Shown here: piece by piece, positions 44,370-52,864 of the stretch
How the letters are laid out: every line of letters starts with the position of its first letter
Numbering within the stretch: position 1 is the first letter of the stretch
Assembly: GCF_020905375.1 (NCBI RefSeq)
Contig: NZ_JAJJBU010000019.1
Location: 62,001-126,000 of the forward strand
Source of the DNA: Arthrobacter cryoconiti
Lineage (GTDB): Bacteria; Actinomycetota; Actinomycetes; Actinomycetales; Micrococcaceae
Length of the DNA stretch: 64,000 nucleotides
Direction: 5' to 3'
The notes under the pieces: model-generated
What the model was told of the DNA's origin: nothing
Databases searched by the model: none
The model's input: only the letters and a program-made list of their open reading frames with translations
Position numbers and translations under genes: made by a program

Positions 44370-45305
44370 GTGGACCACGAAGAACGCATCAGACTGCCCC
44401 AAGAACTGGCAGCAGCAGCAGCCGGCTTTGAACGGTATCTTCTTGCCGAGCGGGGACGCTCACCCCATACGGTCCGCGCATATCGCGGTGACGTCGATTC
44501 CCTACTACTCCATGCCGTCACGGAGGGTGTCACCACCATGGACGGATTAGAGCTGGGACTATTGCGCCGCTGGTTGGGTACACAGAATTCCGCGGGGCTT
44601 TCACGATCCACGCTGGCACGGCGTTCGGCCACAGCACGTAGCTTCACGTCATGGGCGTTGCGGGAGGAACTGCTGCGGTTCGATCCCGCACTACGGCTAA
44701 AGGCACCCAAAAGAGACCACAATTTGCCGGCCGTCCTACAACAGCAGCAGGTCCGCCGTCTCATGGATTCGCTGGCTGCGCAGGCCGCAGACGGAAGCCC
44801 CCTAGCCCTCCGGGATCATGCCATGGTGGAACTGCTGTACGCAACAGGTATGCGCGTAGGTGAGCTCACGGGAGCGGACGTCGACGATCTTTCCTATGAG
44901 CGTCGCACGCTCACCGTGTTGGGAAAGGGAGACAAGGAACGGGTGGTACCTTACGGTATTCCGGCAGAAAAAGCGGTGCAGATGTGGCTAGGGCAAGGCC
45001 GGGCCGTGCTAGCCCATGCCAGTAGCGGTCCCGCACTCTTTTTGGGTGCCCGCGGTGGCAGAATCGATCAGCGTACGGTGCGTGCAGTTGTTGGACGTGT
45101 TTTCGCGGAGTTGGGAGACACATCAGCAACGGGACCTCACACATTGAGGCACTCCGCCGCGACACACCTTTTGGACGGAGGCGCCGATTTGCGCGCAGTA
45201 CAGGAAATTTTGGGCCACACTTCGCTCTCTACCACGCAGCTTTACACCCACGTATCGGTTGACAGGCTTCGAGATGGCTACCGGCAAGCCCATCCCCGCG
45301 CGTAG
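44370..45305 (+). CDS. xerC: Tyrosine recombinase XerC
   Basis: Resolves chromosome dimers at dif. 311 residues from GTG 44370; a frame start at 44316 (GTG) adds 18 residues and overlaps dprA, so the start is uncertain. N-terminal core-binding domain with 'YLLAERGRSPHTVRAYRGD'; catalytic set visible: Arg in 'TGMRVGEL', Lys in 'GKGDKERVVPYG', His-x-x-Arg in 'HTLRHSAATHLL', His in 'LGHTSLSTTQLY' and the nucleophile Tyr nearby. The place after dprA is typical for actinobacterial xerC and argues against a phage integrase. Confidence 0.92.
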   Translation: MDHEERIRLPQELAAAAAGFERYLLAERGRSPHTVRAYRGDVDSLLLHAVTEGVTTMDGLELGLLRRWLGTQNSAGLSRSTLARRSATARSFTSWALREELLRFDPALRLKAPKRDHNLPAVLQQQQVRRLMDSLAAQAADGSPLALRDHAMVELLYATGMRVGELTGADVDDLSYERRTLTVLGKGDKERVVPYGIPAEKAVQMWLGQGRAVLAHASSGPALFLGARGGRIDQRTVRAVVGRVFAELGDTSATGPHTLRHSAATHLLDGGADLRAVQEILGHTSLSTTQLYTHVSVDRLRDGYRQAHPRA

Positions 45306-45529
45306 AACACGATAGAAGTTTCGTGGCAGCATACGCTGGCGAAAACGCCTTCGCTGCGGCACAATAAGAGAGTGTCAACGTTTGCCGGTAAAAACCAGCG
45401 GCGCTGATATCGTTTTACCTGAAATTAAAGGCAGGCCAGCAGGGACAGTGTAGATCAATCTCGCGCAAGGCTCGTTCCATCCATTAGAAGGTCGTTGGGG
45501 AAGACGCACCTACTGCAATGGAGGATGGA

Positions 45530-46033
45530 ATGAACGTCATTTTGACGCGCGGAGTTTTATTTGTGCACTCAGCCCCGGCTGTCATGTGCCCGCATATAGA
45601 GTCATCCATCGCTGGCGTGATGGATCGGCGCATCAGCTTGCAGTGGACTGCACAGCCTGCTGCGCCCAATGTTCAGCGCTCAGAATTCCTTTGGCAAGGA
45701 CCCGCGGGGACGGGTGCCCGTTTGGCTTCTGCTCTCCGAGGGTGGGCCAATGTTCGTTACGAGGTCACCGAGGATCCCAGCGCTGGCGTCGACGGTTCCC
45801 GCTGGTCGCACACCCCCGAACTGGGCATCTTTCACGCCGTCACCGACGTCCACGGCAACATTATGGTCTCGGAGGACCGTATCCGTTATGCCTATGAGGC
45901 TGGCAAGGGAGAGCCCTCCGCCGTCTACCACGAGCTCTCGCTGGCACTCGGCGAAGCCTGGGATGAAGAATTGGAGCCGTTTAGGCATGCCGCGGCGGGA
46001 GCACCAGTGCGTTGGTTGCACCACGTCGGCTAA
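45530..46033 (+). CDS. DUF3145 family protein
   Basis: 167 residues from ATG 45530; the ATG at 45518 overlaps the GGAGG ribosome site. Recognisable by 'TRGVLFVHSAPAVMCPHIE' and 'LQWTAQPAAP', hallmarks of DUF3145, an actinobacterial family of unknown function commonly convergent with fabF. Here the IS element lies between the two. The spacer 45306-45529 before it shows nothing clear. Downstream, a perfect 13-base tandem repeat (46034-46059) precedes the IS target site. Confidence 0.88.
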   Translation: MNVILTRGVLFVHSAPAVMCPHIESSIAGVMDRRISLQWTAQPAAPNVQRSEFLWQGPAGTGARLASALRGWANVRYEVTEDPSAGVDGSRWSHTPELGIFHAVTDVHGNIMVSEDRIRYAYEAGKGEPSAVYHELSLALGEAWDEELEPFRHAAAGAPVRWLHHVG

Positions 46034-46058
46034 ATAAGCGCTCACGATAAGCGCTCAC

Positions 46059-46073
46059 GCGCAAAAAGAGAAT
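46059..46073. repeat. IS target-site duplication, left copy
   Basis: GCGCAAAAAGAGAAT at 46059-46073 recurs exactly at 47533-47547, bracketing the IS element. A 15-base duplication is within the range known for IS481-family insertions. Confidence 0.85.
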
Positions 46074-46079
46074 TGTGAA

Positions 46080-46151
46080 GTCTCACCCCTTTTGAGACAT
46101 TTATGTCTCACCGCTGTGTAGACACTATGTCTCGTCGCTGTGTAGACACTT
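46080..46151. repeat. Left sub-terminal repeat array of the IS (3 copies)
   Basis: Three units of 24 bases of the type TGTCTCACCGCTGTGTAGAC: 46080-46103 (diverged), 46104-46127, 46128-46151. Likely transposase-binding sites. Confidence 0.75.
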
Positions 46152-46172
46152 GGTGGGCTTTGATGAAGGGTT

Positions 46173-47471
46173 GTGCCTAAAACTCAGCCTTCCATCAAAG
46201 TCCGTCATGCTGTTGCCACTTGGTCCGAGGATGCTCCTCGTGGGGCTGTCAGCGCCTTTTGCAAACAACACAATGTTTCCCGTGCTTGGTTCTATCAAGT
46301 CCGGGCAGCAGCGAAGAAAGTCGGACCAGTCAAAGCCTTGGAGAAGAAGCCTCCGATCGCCTTGACTCAACCCAAGGCCACTCCGGATTCCATGACCGAT
46401 CTACTGCTAGGCACACGGGCCGAGCTTGAAGATGCCGGCTTTGATCACGGCCCCTTGTCCGTGATGGCGAAACTGCGTCGGCAAGGCTTTACTACACCGT
46501 CTCGGGCGACAGTGGCGAGGATCTTCTCCCGGGCCGGGGTCGTGGTCCCAGAGCCAAGGAAAAAGCCCCGTAGCGCCTATATCCGCTTCACCTATCCCCA
46601 GCCAAACTCGTGTTGGCAGATTGATTCCACCGAATGGGTACTGGCGGACGGAACGAAAGTGGCGATCTTCCAGCTCGTGGACGATCATTCCCGCATGGCC
46701 TTGGCTTCCTTGGCAGCCTCCGGCGAGACCAGTGAGGCCGCCCTCCGGATCGTCGCAACCGCCATCGACCGGCATGGCCTCCCTCAACGGTTCCTCAGCG
46801 ATAATGGTGCCTCTTTCAACCCAACTCGGCGCGGCAAGCGCGGGGCCTTAGTTGAATTCCTCAAGGCTCAAGGAGTTGAGCCAATCACCGGCAAGCCTTA
46901 CAAACCGACGACCCAGGGCAAGAATGAGCGCTTCCACCAGACGCTGCACAAATACCTCCACCGCCAGCCAGCAGCCTCTTCTCTAGCCGTCCTGCAGGCC
47001 CAGATTGACGTTTTCGACCACTATTACAACACCGAGCGTGAGCACCAAGCACTTGTACCGGGTATGACACCGCAGGAGGCCTGGGACGCCACCCCTAGAG
47101 CCCCGGCACCCACGCCACCCGAGCCAGAGAAACCCATGAGAACCAGCCGATCCAGCACCCAGCGAAAAGTCCAAAAGAACGGCAACGTCACCGTCCTAGG
47201 CACGCAATTCCGAATGGGCACGGACTACATCAGTACCACCGTGAACATCATGCACGACGACGTTCAGATCATGTTCTTTGACACCTTCGGCACGGAAATC
47301 ATCAGCCATCCCATACCACCAAAAGGCCAACGCTACGTCGGCAACGACCAACCCCGCGGCTTCAAGGCAGCACCCACCACGATCCTGCGTAGACGCAAAA
47401 CCACATCCGACACCATCAGACCACCGCAATCACCAGCCTCCCCAAATATCGAACTGTCTACAGAGCGGTGA
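46173..47471 (+). CDS. IS481-family DDE transposase
   Basis: 432 residues, GTG start. N-terminal helix-turn-helix ('AVSAFCKQHNVSRAWFYQ', about 25-42), then the integrase core with the catalytic triad Asp151 ('WQIDSTEW'), Asp210 ('FLSDNGASF') and Glu252 ('GKNERFHQT'). The spacing between the second Asp and Glu is a little above 35 because of an NPTRRGKRG insertion. A C-terminal basic tail ends inside the right repeat array. The frame is intact, so the element may be active. Confidence 0.93.
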   Translation: MPKTQPSIKVRHAVATWSEDAPRGAVSAFCKQHNVSRAWFYQVRAAAKKVGPVKALEKKPPIALTQPKATPDSMTDLLLGTRAELEDAGFDHGPLSVMAKLRRQGFTTPSRATVARIFSRAGVVVPEPRKKPRSAYIRFTYPQPNSCWQIDSTEWVLADGTKVAIFQLVDDHSRMALASLAASGETSEAALRIVATAIDRHGLPQRFLSDNGASFNPTRRGKRGALVEFLKAQGVEPITGKPYKPTTQGKNERFHQTLHKYLHRQPAASSLAVLQAQIDVFDHYYNTEREHQALVPGMTPQEAWDATPRAPAPTPPEPEKPMRTSRSSTQRKVQKNGNVTVLGTQFRMGTDYISTTVNIMHDDVQIMFFDTFGTEIISHPIPPKGQRYVGNDQPRGFKAAPTTILRRRKTTSDTIRPPQSPASPNIELSTER

Positions 47472-47527
47472 GACATCAACTGTCTACAACAAAGTGAGAC
47501 ATCAAGTGTCTACACAGGGGTGAGACA
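47454..47527. repeat. Right sub-terminal repeat array of the IS (3 copies)
   Basis: Read on the minus strand, three units of about 26 bases begin TGTCTCACCCCTGTGTAGAC, TGTCTCACTTTGTTGTAGAC and TGTCTCACCGCTCTGTAGAC. The transposase stop codon (47469-47471) lies in the innermost copy. Confidence 0.75.
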
Positions 47528-47532
47528 TGACA

Positions 47533-47547
47533 GCGCAAAAAGAGAAT
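47533..47547. repeat. IS target-site duplication, right copy
   Basis: GCGCAAAAAGAGAAT, identical to 46059-46073. Confidence 0.85.
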
Positions 47548-47555
47548 GACAGCTG

Positions 47556-47601
47556 CACACAAGAGGCGCCCACCTGAAAAATGGTGGGCGCCTCTTGTGT
47601 G
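47556..47601. terminator. Bidirectional stem-loop downstream of fabF
   Basis: 19-bp perfect stem: 47556-47574 (CACACAAGAGGCGCCCACC) with 47583-47601, loop TGAAAAAT. It follows the fabF stop by 17 bases on the minus strand, and before the IS insertion would also have served DUF3145. Confidence 0.75.
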
Positions 47602-47617
47602 GAAAATGTCGGTTGGG

Positions 47618-48877
47618 TTAGACCATCTCTACTTTGGGACCAGTGCTACGGATGGCAACAACGGCATTGTGCCCGCCAAAACCGAAGGAATTGTTCAAGG
47701 CCAAAACTTGGCCCTCGGGAAGTTCCCGCGGGGTACCCGTCACGACGTCCAGCTCGATGCTCGGATCTTGGTGCTCCAAGTTGATCGTGACCGGCGCCAA
47801 TCGGTGGTAGACGGCCAGAACAGTCAGAACAGACTCTACGGCCCCTGAGGCGCCCAGCAAGTGCCCCATCTGGGACTTCGTAGCAGAGACGCACACATTG
47901 TCCACGTGGTCACCTAGAGCTGCGCGTAGAGCAATGGACTCGGGGCGATCGCCCACAGGAGTGGAGGTGGCGTGAGCATTGACGTGGACTACGTCTTCGG
48001 CTTGGGCGCGGGCGTCAAACAATGCAGCCTTCAGAGCCCGGGTTGCGCCCAAGCCCTCTGGGTCCGGTGCGGTGATGTGATAGGCGTCTGCCGTGACGGA
48101 GGTCCCGGCGAGCTCACCATAGATGCGGGCACCGCGGGCCAAGGCATGTTCCTCGGCCTCCAGGACCAGCGCGCCAGCTCCTTCACCCATGACAAAGCCG
48201 TCACGGTCCAGATCGTAGGGACGTGATGCTGTTTCGGGGGAGTCATTGCGTTTTGACAGTGCTTGCATGGCAGCAAAGGCTGCCATGGGAAGAGGATGTA
48301 TGGCAGCTTCAGCGCCACCGGCAACTACGACGTCGGCCTTGCCGGATCGGATCAGCTCCAGAGCGATGTGCATAGCCTCAGTGCCGGAAGCGCAGGCTGA
48401 AACGGGTGTATGTGCTCCTGCTCGAGCACCCAAGTCGAGGCTGACAGCAGCAGCGGGACCGTTAGGCATAAGCATAGGGACAGTCATCGGAAGGACCCGT
48501 CGCGGACCCTTTTCACGCAAGGTGTCCCAGGCATCCAGGAGCGTCCAGACGCCGCCAATGCCGGTCGCGAAAGCCACGGCCAGACGGTCGTGGTCCACTT
48601 CTTCAAGACCGGAATCCTTCCAGGCCTCGCGGGCTGCGACCACAGCGAACTGAGTTGAGGGATCCATCCTCTTGGCCTCTACGCGGCTGAGAGTCTCAGA
48701 AGCAAGATTGCTGACCTTGGCAGCGAAATGTACCGGAATGTCGTACTTTTCTACCCACTCATCGGTCAGGGTATGGACACCTGAGACGCCCTTAAGGGCG
48801 TTCTTCCACAGGGTTGGGACGTCGCCGCCGATCGGCGTAGTTGCTCCGAGTCCAGTGATCACTACTTTGCGGGCCAT
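47618..48877 (-). CDS. fabF: 3-oxoacyl-ACP synthase II
   Basis: Elongating condensing enzyme of type II fatty-acid synthesis. 419 residues, with the catalytic Cys162 in 'PVSACASGTEAM', His in 'VNAHATSTPVGD' near 302 and His in 'KSQMGHLLGASG' near 338, plus the Lys before it. Start ATG 48877 has only a weak purine run ahead. Last gene of the leftward run fabD-fabH-acpP-fabF; a hairpin separates it from acpP. Confidence 0.97.
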   Translation of the reverse strand: MARKVVITGLGATTPIGGDVPTLWKNALKGVSGVHTLTDEWVEKYDIPVHFAAKVSNLASETLSRVEAKRMDPSTQFAVVAAREAWKDSGLEEVDHDRLAVAFATGIGGVWTLLDAWDTLREKGPRRVLPMTVPMLMPNGPAAAVSLDLGARAGAHTPVSACASGTEAMHIALELIRSGKADVVVAGGAEAAIHPLPMAAFAAMQALSKRNDSPETASRPYDLDRDGFVMGEGAGALVLEAEEHALARGARIYGELAGTSVTADAYHITAPDPEGLGATRALKAALFDARAQAEDVVHVNAHATSTPVGDRPESIALRAALGDHVDNVCVSATKSQMGHLLGASGAVESVLTVLAVYHRLAPVTINLEHQDPSIELDVVTGTPRELPEGQVLALNNSFGFGGHNAVVAIRSTGPKVEMV

Positions 48878-48922
48878 GGTTCAACTCTCTAAAAAGAATA
48901 AAGTACAGGACACTTTGGATCT

Positions 48923-48964
48923 ACCGCAGATAGCTGGCACACGACGGTGCCAGCTATCTGCGGT
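48923..48964. terminator. Intercistronic hairpin between acpP and fabF
   Basis: 18-bp perfect stem: ACCGCAGATAGCTGGCAC (48923-48940) with 48947-48964, loop ACGACG. No T-run in the transcribed direction, so it may stabilise acpP mRNA or lower fabF expression rather than stop transcription fully. Confidence 0.6.
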
Positions 48965-49010
48965 GGCCCTGTGACGCACATGCGTTGCTGAGGGCTCGTG
49001 CAGCTTCTAA

Positions 49011-49256
49011 CTACGCCTGTGCGCCGGCGATGAAGTTGACGGCGTCGCCAACGGTCTTGAGGTTTTTGACTTCCTCGTCAGGGATCTTGACGTCGAACTT
49101 CTCTTCAGCGTTGACCACGATGGTCATCATGGAGATGGAATCGATGTCCAGATCGTCGGTGAAGGACTTCTCCAGCTCTACAGCCTCAGGGGCCAGGCCG
49201 GTCTCTTCGTTGACGATTTCGGCCAAGCCGGCCAGGATTTCTTCGTTGCTAGCCAT
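49011..49256 (-). CDS. acpP: Acyl carrier protein
   Basis: 81 residues from ATG 49256, nine bases after AAGGAG; an upstream in-frame start at 49286 is not needed. Acidic four-helix carrier; the phosphopantetheine Ser is S40 in 'DLDIDSISMM' (DSI instead of the usual DSL). It carries acyl intermediates for FabH and FabF, its direct neighbours. Confidence 0.96.
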   Translation of the reverse strand: MASNEEILAGLAEIVNEETGLAPEAVELEKSFTDDLDIDSISMMTIVVNAEEKFDVKIPDEEVKNLKTVGDAVNFIAGAQA

Positions 49257-49360
49257 TGACGGCTCCTTTTTCTCTATGTTGTTCATTTGCGATCAAGGAC
49301 TTGATCTTTTCAGGCGGTATTGAGCAAACCATCACATATGGTTTGCTGCGTTGTCTGAAT

Positions 49361-50422
49361 CTAGGGGAGGCGCACTACTTGGGCACCAAATACCAGTCCG
49401 GCACCAAAGCCGATCTGAAGCGAGAGTTTACCGGAAAGCTCAGGATTCTCTGCCAGCAGACGGTGTGTTGCCAATGGAATGGAGGCTGCGGACGTGTTCC
49501 CGGCATCTGCGATATCGCGGGCGACCACCACATGGGAGGGGAGCTTGAGCTGCTTAGCGAGTTCATCGATGATGCGCATATTGGCTTGGTGTGGCACAAA
49601 AGCACCCAGGTCATCGGCGGTGATACCCGCGAGCTCAAGCGCTTTCTTGGCCATCTTCGCCATTTCCCATACAGCCCAGCGGAAGACAGTTTGGCCATCT
49701 TGGCGCAGAGTGGGCCACAGGGTCGCGTGAGCTTCATCAGCAGCGGCCAGGGCGACGTCGTCGCCCTTCATTGCCTGTTCGCTAAAGTCACGAACATCCC
49801 TTAGCGAATGGGTCATGCCAATGGTGTCCCACTTGCTGCCATCCGAGCCCCAGACGGACTGGCTGATGCCGGGTTCGTCGGATGGGCCGATCACCACAGC
49901 ACCTGCGCCGTCGCCCAGGAGGAAGGAAATGGTGCGTTCGTGGTTGTCGATGACGTCAGAGAGCTTCTCAACGCCGATGACTAGGACGTATTCTGCAGTT
50001 CCGGCGCGGACCAGAGCGTCGGCTTGGGCAATCCCATAGCAATAACCGGCGCAGGCTGCGGAGATGTCGTAGGCCGGTGCCGGTGACGCACCCAGATTCT
50101 CGGCAACCAGAGCGGCTGCGGATGGTGTGGCGTACATGTGGGTGACCGTGGAGACCAGCACGGCTCCAATTTGGGAGGGCTCGATGCCTGCATGCCGGAT
50201 GGCTTCGGCGCCGGCACCAGTTGCCATGTCCACCACTGACACCTCACGTGGCGCGCGGTGGCGGGTGATGATGCCTGTGCGCTGCTGGATCCACTCGTCA
50301 GAGGAATCTATCCACTGGCAGACATCCTCGTTCGTGACGATGATGTCAGGGCGGTAGGCGCCAATACCCCAGATACGGGAGCCGTTGCGGATCGTATGCT
50401 GCTTCAATGTGGGTGTACTCAC
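49361..50422 (-). CDS. fabH: 3-oxoacyl-ACP synthase III
   Basis: Starts fatty-acid synthesis by condensing acyl-CoA with malonyl-ACP. 353 residues, Cys124 in 'DISAACAGYCYG', His in 'VPHQANMRII' near 271, Asn in 'DAGNTSAASIP' near 303. GTG start overlapping the fabD stop (GTGA). Branched-chain primer use, common in this group, is inference. Confidence 0.97.
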   Translation of the reverse strand: MSTPTLKQHTIRNGSRIWGIGAYRPDIIVTNEDVCQWIDSSDEWIQQRTGIITRHRAPREVSVVDMATGAGAEAIRHAGIEPSQIGAVLVSTVTHMYATPSAAALVAENLGASPAPAYDISAACAGYCYGIAQADALVRAGTAEYVLVIGVEKLSDVIDNHERTISFLLGDGAGAVVIGPSDEPGISQSVWGSDGSKWDTIGMTHSLRDVRDFSEQAMKGDDVALAAADEAHATLWPTLRQDGQTVFRWAVWEMAKMAKKALELAGITADDLGAFVPHQANMRIIDELAKQLKLPSHVVVARDIADAGNTSAASIPLATHRLLAENPELSGKLSLQIGFGAGLVFGAQVVRLP

Positions 50423-51360
50423 TTGTTTTCCTCTTCCCGCTGGGCGTGGGCGGCCAGCAGTTCCTTGGCAGATTCCAAATCAGCTGGTGACTTCACGGCT
50501 ACGGTCGCGACCCCGCTCATGCCGCGCTTGGCCAGCCCGGTCAATGTACCTGCCGGGGAGAGCTCAATGAGTGCGCTCACACCCATGCCGGTCATTGTCT
50601 CCATGCACAGATCCCAGCGGACAGGACGTGAAACCTGCGCAATGAGAGATTCAAGTGCCGCTTCCCCGGAACGGACGACGCCGCCGTCGTAGTTGGAGAG
50701 CAGGGGCACCTTGGGAGTGTGAGGAGTAAGCGACGGTGCCAGGGCCGTGAGCGCTGAGACGGCCGGTTTCATGTGATGGGTATGGAAAGCTCCGGCAACC
50801 TGCAGCGGAATAACGCGGGCTTTTGCCGGCGGAGCTGCGACAAGTGCGGCGATCTGTTCCAGGGTTCCAGCAGCTACCGTCTGAGCCTTGGAGTTCATGT
50901 TGGCCGGAGCCAAGCCCGCGGCGGCAATCGCTGCCAGGACTTCTTCCGGATCCCCACCGACGACGGCGGCCATACCCGTAGGCGTCGCTGCGGCGGCGTC
51001 CGCCATCCTGTTGGCACGTTCCCTGACGAAGGCCATGGCGTCAGAGCTGGAGAGCGTACCCGTCAGGGCGGCGGCGGTGATCTCACCCACCGAGTGGCCT
51101 GCCATGACAACGTTCAAAGACTCCAAGGGAACGTCCAGAAGGGCCTCAGCCGTAATCAAGCCCGCAGCCACGATCAGCGGTTGTGCCACTGCCGTGTCCT
51201 TGATGGTTTCGGCGCTGGAGGTAGTGCCGTGGGCGATCAAGTCGATGCCAGCTGCCTCGCTGAGCGCAGCGAGTTTCGCTTCGACGCCCGGGCGCTCTAA
51301 CCAGGGCGCGAGGAAGCCGGGAGACTGTGAACCCTGTCCAGGGCAGACTATTGCAAGCAC
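50419..51360 (-). CDS. fabD: Malonyl-CoA:ACP transacylase
   Basis: Loads malonate onto AcpP. 313 residues from GTG 51360, giving the classic start MLAIVCPGQGSQ; upstream codons to 51486 run into the promoter region. Active Ser90 in 'AGHSVGEITAA', His in 'GAFHTHHM' near 198. First gene of the fab run, 185 bases after the PucR-type regulator. Confidence 0.96.
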   Translation of the reverse strand: MLAIVCPGQGSQSPGFLAPWLERPGVEAKLAALSEAAGIDLIAHGTTSSAETIKDTAVAQPLIVAAGLITAEALLDVPLESLNVVMAGHSVGEITAAALTGTLSSSDAMAFVRERANRMADAAAATPTGMAAVVGGDPEEVLAAIAAAGLAPANMNSKAQTVAAGTLEQIAALVAAPPAKARVIPLQVAGAFHTHHMKPAVSALTALAPSLTPHTPKVPLLSNYDGGVVRSGEAALESLIAQVSRPVRWDLCMETMTGMGVSALIELSPAGTLTGLAKRGMSGVATVAVKSPADLESAKELLAAHAQREEENK

Positions 51361-51428
51361 ATTAACCAGCTTTCCAAACTTATAAGCTTTTGTAGGGTGT
51401 TTGCGCACACCAAGCTCAGGTGGATGAT

Positions 51429-51445
51429 TTGTAGGAAGTCTACAA
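51429..51445. promoter_or_regulatory. Inverted repeat in the fabD upstream region
   Basis: TTGTAG (51429-51434), five bases, CTACAA (51440-51445), 69 bases before fabD. The neighbouring FasR-like regulator could bind it, but no experiment or consensus match is claimed. Confidence 0.4.
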
Positions 51446-51545
51446 TATGTGTGTGTTGCGCCAACACCGTCGGGTGTCAGGGGCAAGCACCTTCAGCTGT
51501 CAGGGACAGGCAGTATGAGCCCGTTGAGCAGCGTCTAAAACGCGG

Positions 51546-52796
51546 TTAGGTCGAGCGTGGGACTGGACGATCAGGCGCTGGCTTCACGGCAGCAGAGAGG
51601 CGTCCCACCACGAGTGCTGTCTGTAGGACGAAAGCTTCTCGGGGGACCAGCGGATCCCAACCGGTGACGTCGCAAACACGGCGTAATCGGTACCTGACGG
51701 TGTTGGAGTGGACAAAAAGGTCCCGGGCCGCAGCCTCAAGTGAGTGTCCGTGTTGGAGATAACTATTCAGTGTTTCTACCAGGCCGTTGGAGGCTCCCAG
51801 TAGGGGTTGATAGATGTTGGTCAACAGTGCGCGGCGGGCGGAATCGTCTCCGCCAATGACTCGTTCGGGCCACAGATCGTCGGCGGAGACGGGCCGGGGC
51901 GCGGCTGTCCACCCTCGGACAACGGCCATGCCGGCAAATGCTGCTTTGGCTGACGCTGTTGCGCCAGCCAGGTCCTGGGCTAGCGGCCCATAGACAACAG
52001 AGCCGGGGGCAAACAATTCACTCAGCCGATGATAGGCAGATTCGGGGTTGGCCACCTCGCCTAGCACTAGGATCAGTCGATCGCCCTGAATCCCAACCAT
52101 TACATCTGCGGCGAAACGTGCGGCCGCCCGGCGCAACGTCGCCAAGAATGAGGCGTCAGTCTCGGAAGGGGCCGGGCCCACCATGATGGTGAACTTGCTA
52201 TGTGTCTTCCAGCCTAAAGCTGACATGCGGGACTGGAGCGCATCGGTATTCTCTCCGCGCAATATGCCGTCCACTGCCAGGGCTTCCAACCGGGTGTCCC
52301 AAGCCCCGCGGTTTTCAGCTGCACGGGCATAAACATCAGCGGCCGCAAAGGCAACTTCCCGCGAGTAGCGCAGAACAGCCTCACGGAGGGCGACTTGTTC
52401 ATGGGCATCCGCCAACTCCGGAACACGGTCCTCCACTACCTGGACCACAGTCCGGATCAGTTGTAGGGCACGTTGGAGGCTGATCGAACGGGTCAGTTCC
52501 GTCGGTGCTGTGCCGAATACATCGGAGAGGACCCAGCTAGGTGACGAAGGGTGCTCGTACCAGGAAACGAATGCTGAAATCCCGTTTTGTGCCACAAGGC
52601 CAAGAGAGGATCGCTCGTCAGCACTGAGGCGGCGATACCACGGGAGGGTTTTTTCAAGTTCTCGCAGCATCATGGTGGACAGCGGCCCAATGTTGGCGCG
52701 CAGCCGCTCCAAAGTAACCGACGTGGTGCCGGCCGCCATTGACGTTTGCGCGGCTGTGGGCTTGTGGGCCGCAGGAGTGGAATTCTTCGGTGCCAT
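51546..52796 (-). CDS. PucR-family transcriptional regulator, FasR-like
   Basis: 416 residues: an N-terminal ligand-like region (about 30-180), a GGDEF-like middle, and the C-terminal PucR helix-turn-helix 'LQHGHSLEAAARDLFVHSNTVRYRLRRV' (in two halves near 345-372). In Streptomyces, FasR of this family sits next to fabD and activates the fab operon; Mycobacterium has a homologue in the same place. Position here (just upstream of fabD, same strand) supports the same role. Confidence 0.88.
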   Translation of the reverse strand: MAPKNSTPAAHKPTAAQTSMAAGTTSVTLERLRANIGPLSTMMLRELEKTLPWYRRLSADERSSLGLVAQNGISAFVSWYEHPSSPSWVLSDVFGTAPTELTRSISLQRALQLIRTVVQVVEDRVPELADAHEQVALREAVLRYSREVAFAAADVYARAAENRGAWDTRLEALAVDGILRGENTDALQSRMSALGWKTHSKFTIMVGPAPSETDASFLATLRRAAARFAADVMVGIQGDRLILVLGEVANPESAYHRLSELFAPGSVVYGPLAQDLAGATASAKAAFAGMAVVRGWTAAPRPVSADDLWPERVIGGDDSARRALLTNIYQPLLGASNGLVETLNSYLQHGHSLEAAARDLFVHSNTVRYRLRRVCDVTGWDPLVPREAFVLQTALVVGRLSAAVKPAPDRPVPRST

Positions 52797-52864
52797 TTAT
52801 CGAGGATATGTCTTTTGGTGTCCAGGGCGCGCATTTGTACGAAAACGACAAAAAAGCGGTTGCC

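Larger units (their letters stand above)
46074..47532 (+). mobile_element. IS481-family insertion sequence, complete, 1459 bp
   Basis: Bounded by the 15-base direct repeat. The ends form imperfect inverted repeats of about 26 bases: left TGTGAAGTCTCACCCCT..., right complement TGTCATGTCTCACCCCT..., agreeing at about 20 of 26 positions. It carries one transposase gene and arrays of three sub-terminal repeats at each end. Removing it rejoins GCGCAAAAAGAGAAT directly to the stem-loop at 47556, i.e. it landed in the DUF3145-fabF spacer. Confidence 0.85.

Noticed and set aside
44370-45305. XerC gene as a phage integrase
   Set aside because: It sits directly after dprA in the conserved chromosomal order and is 14 kb from the phage-like segment.
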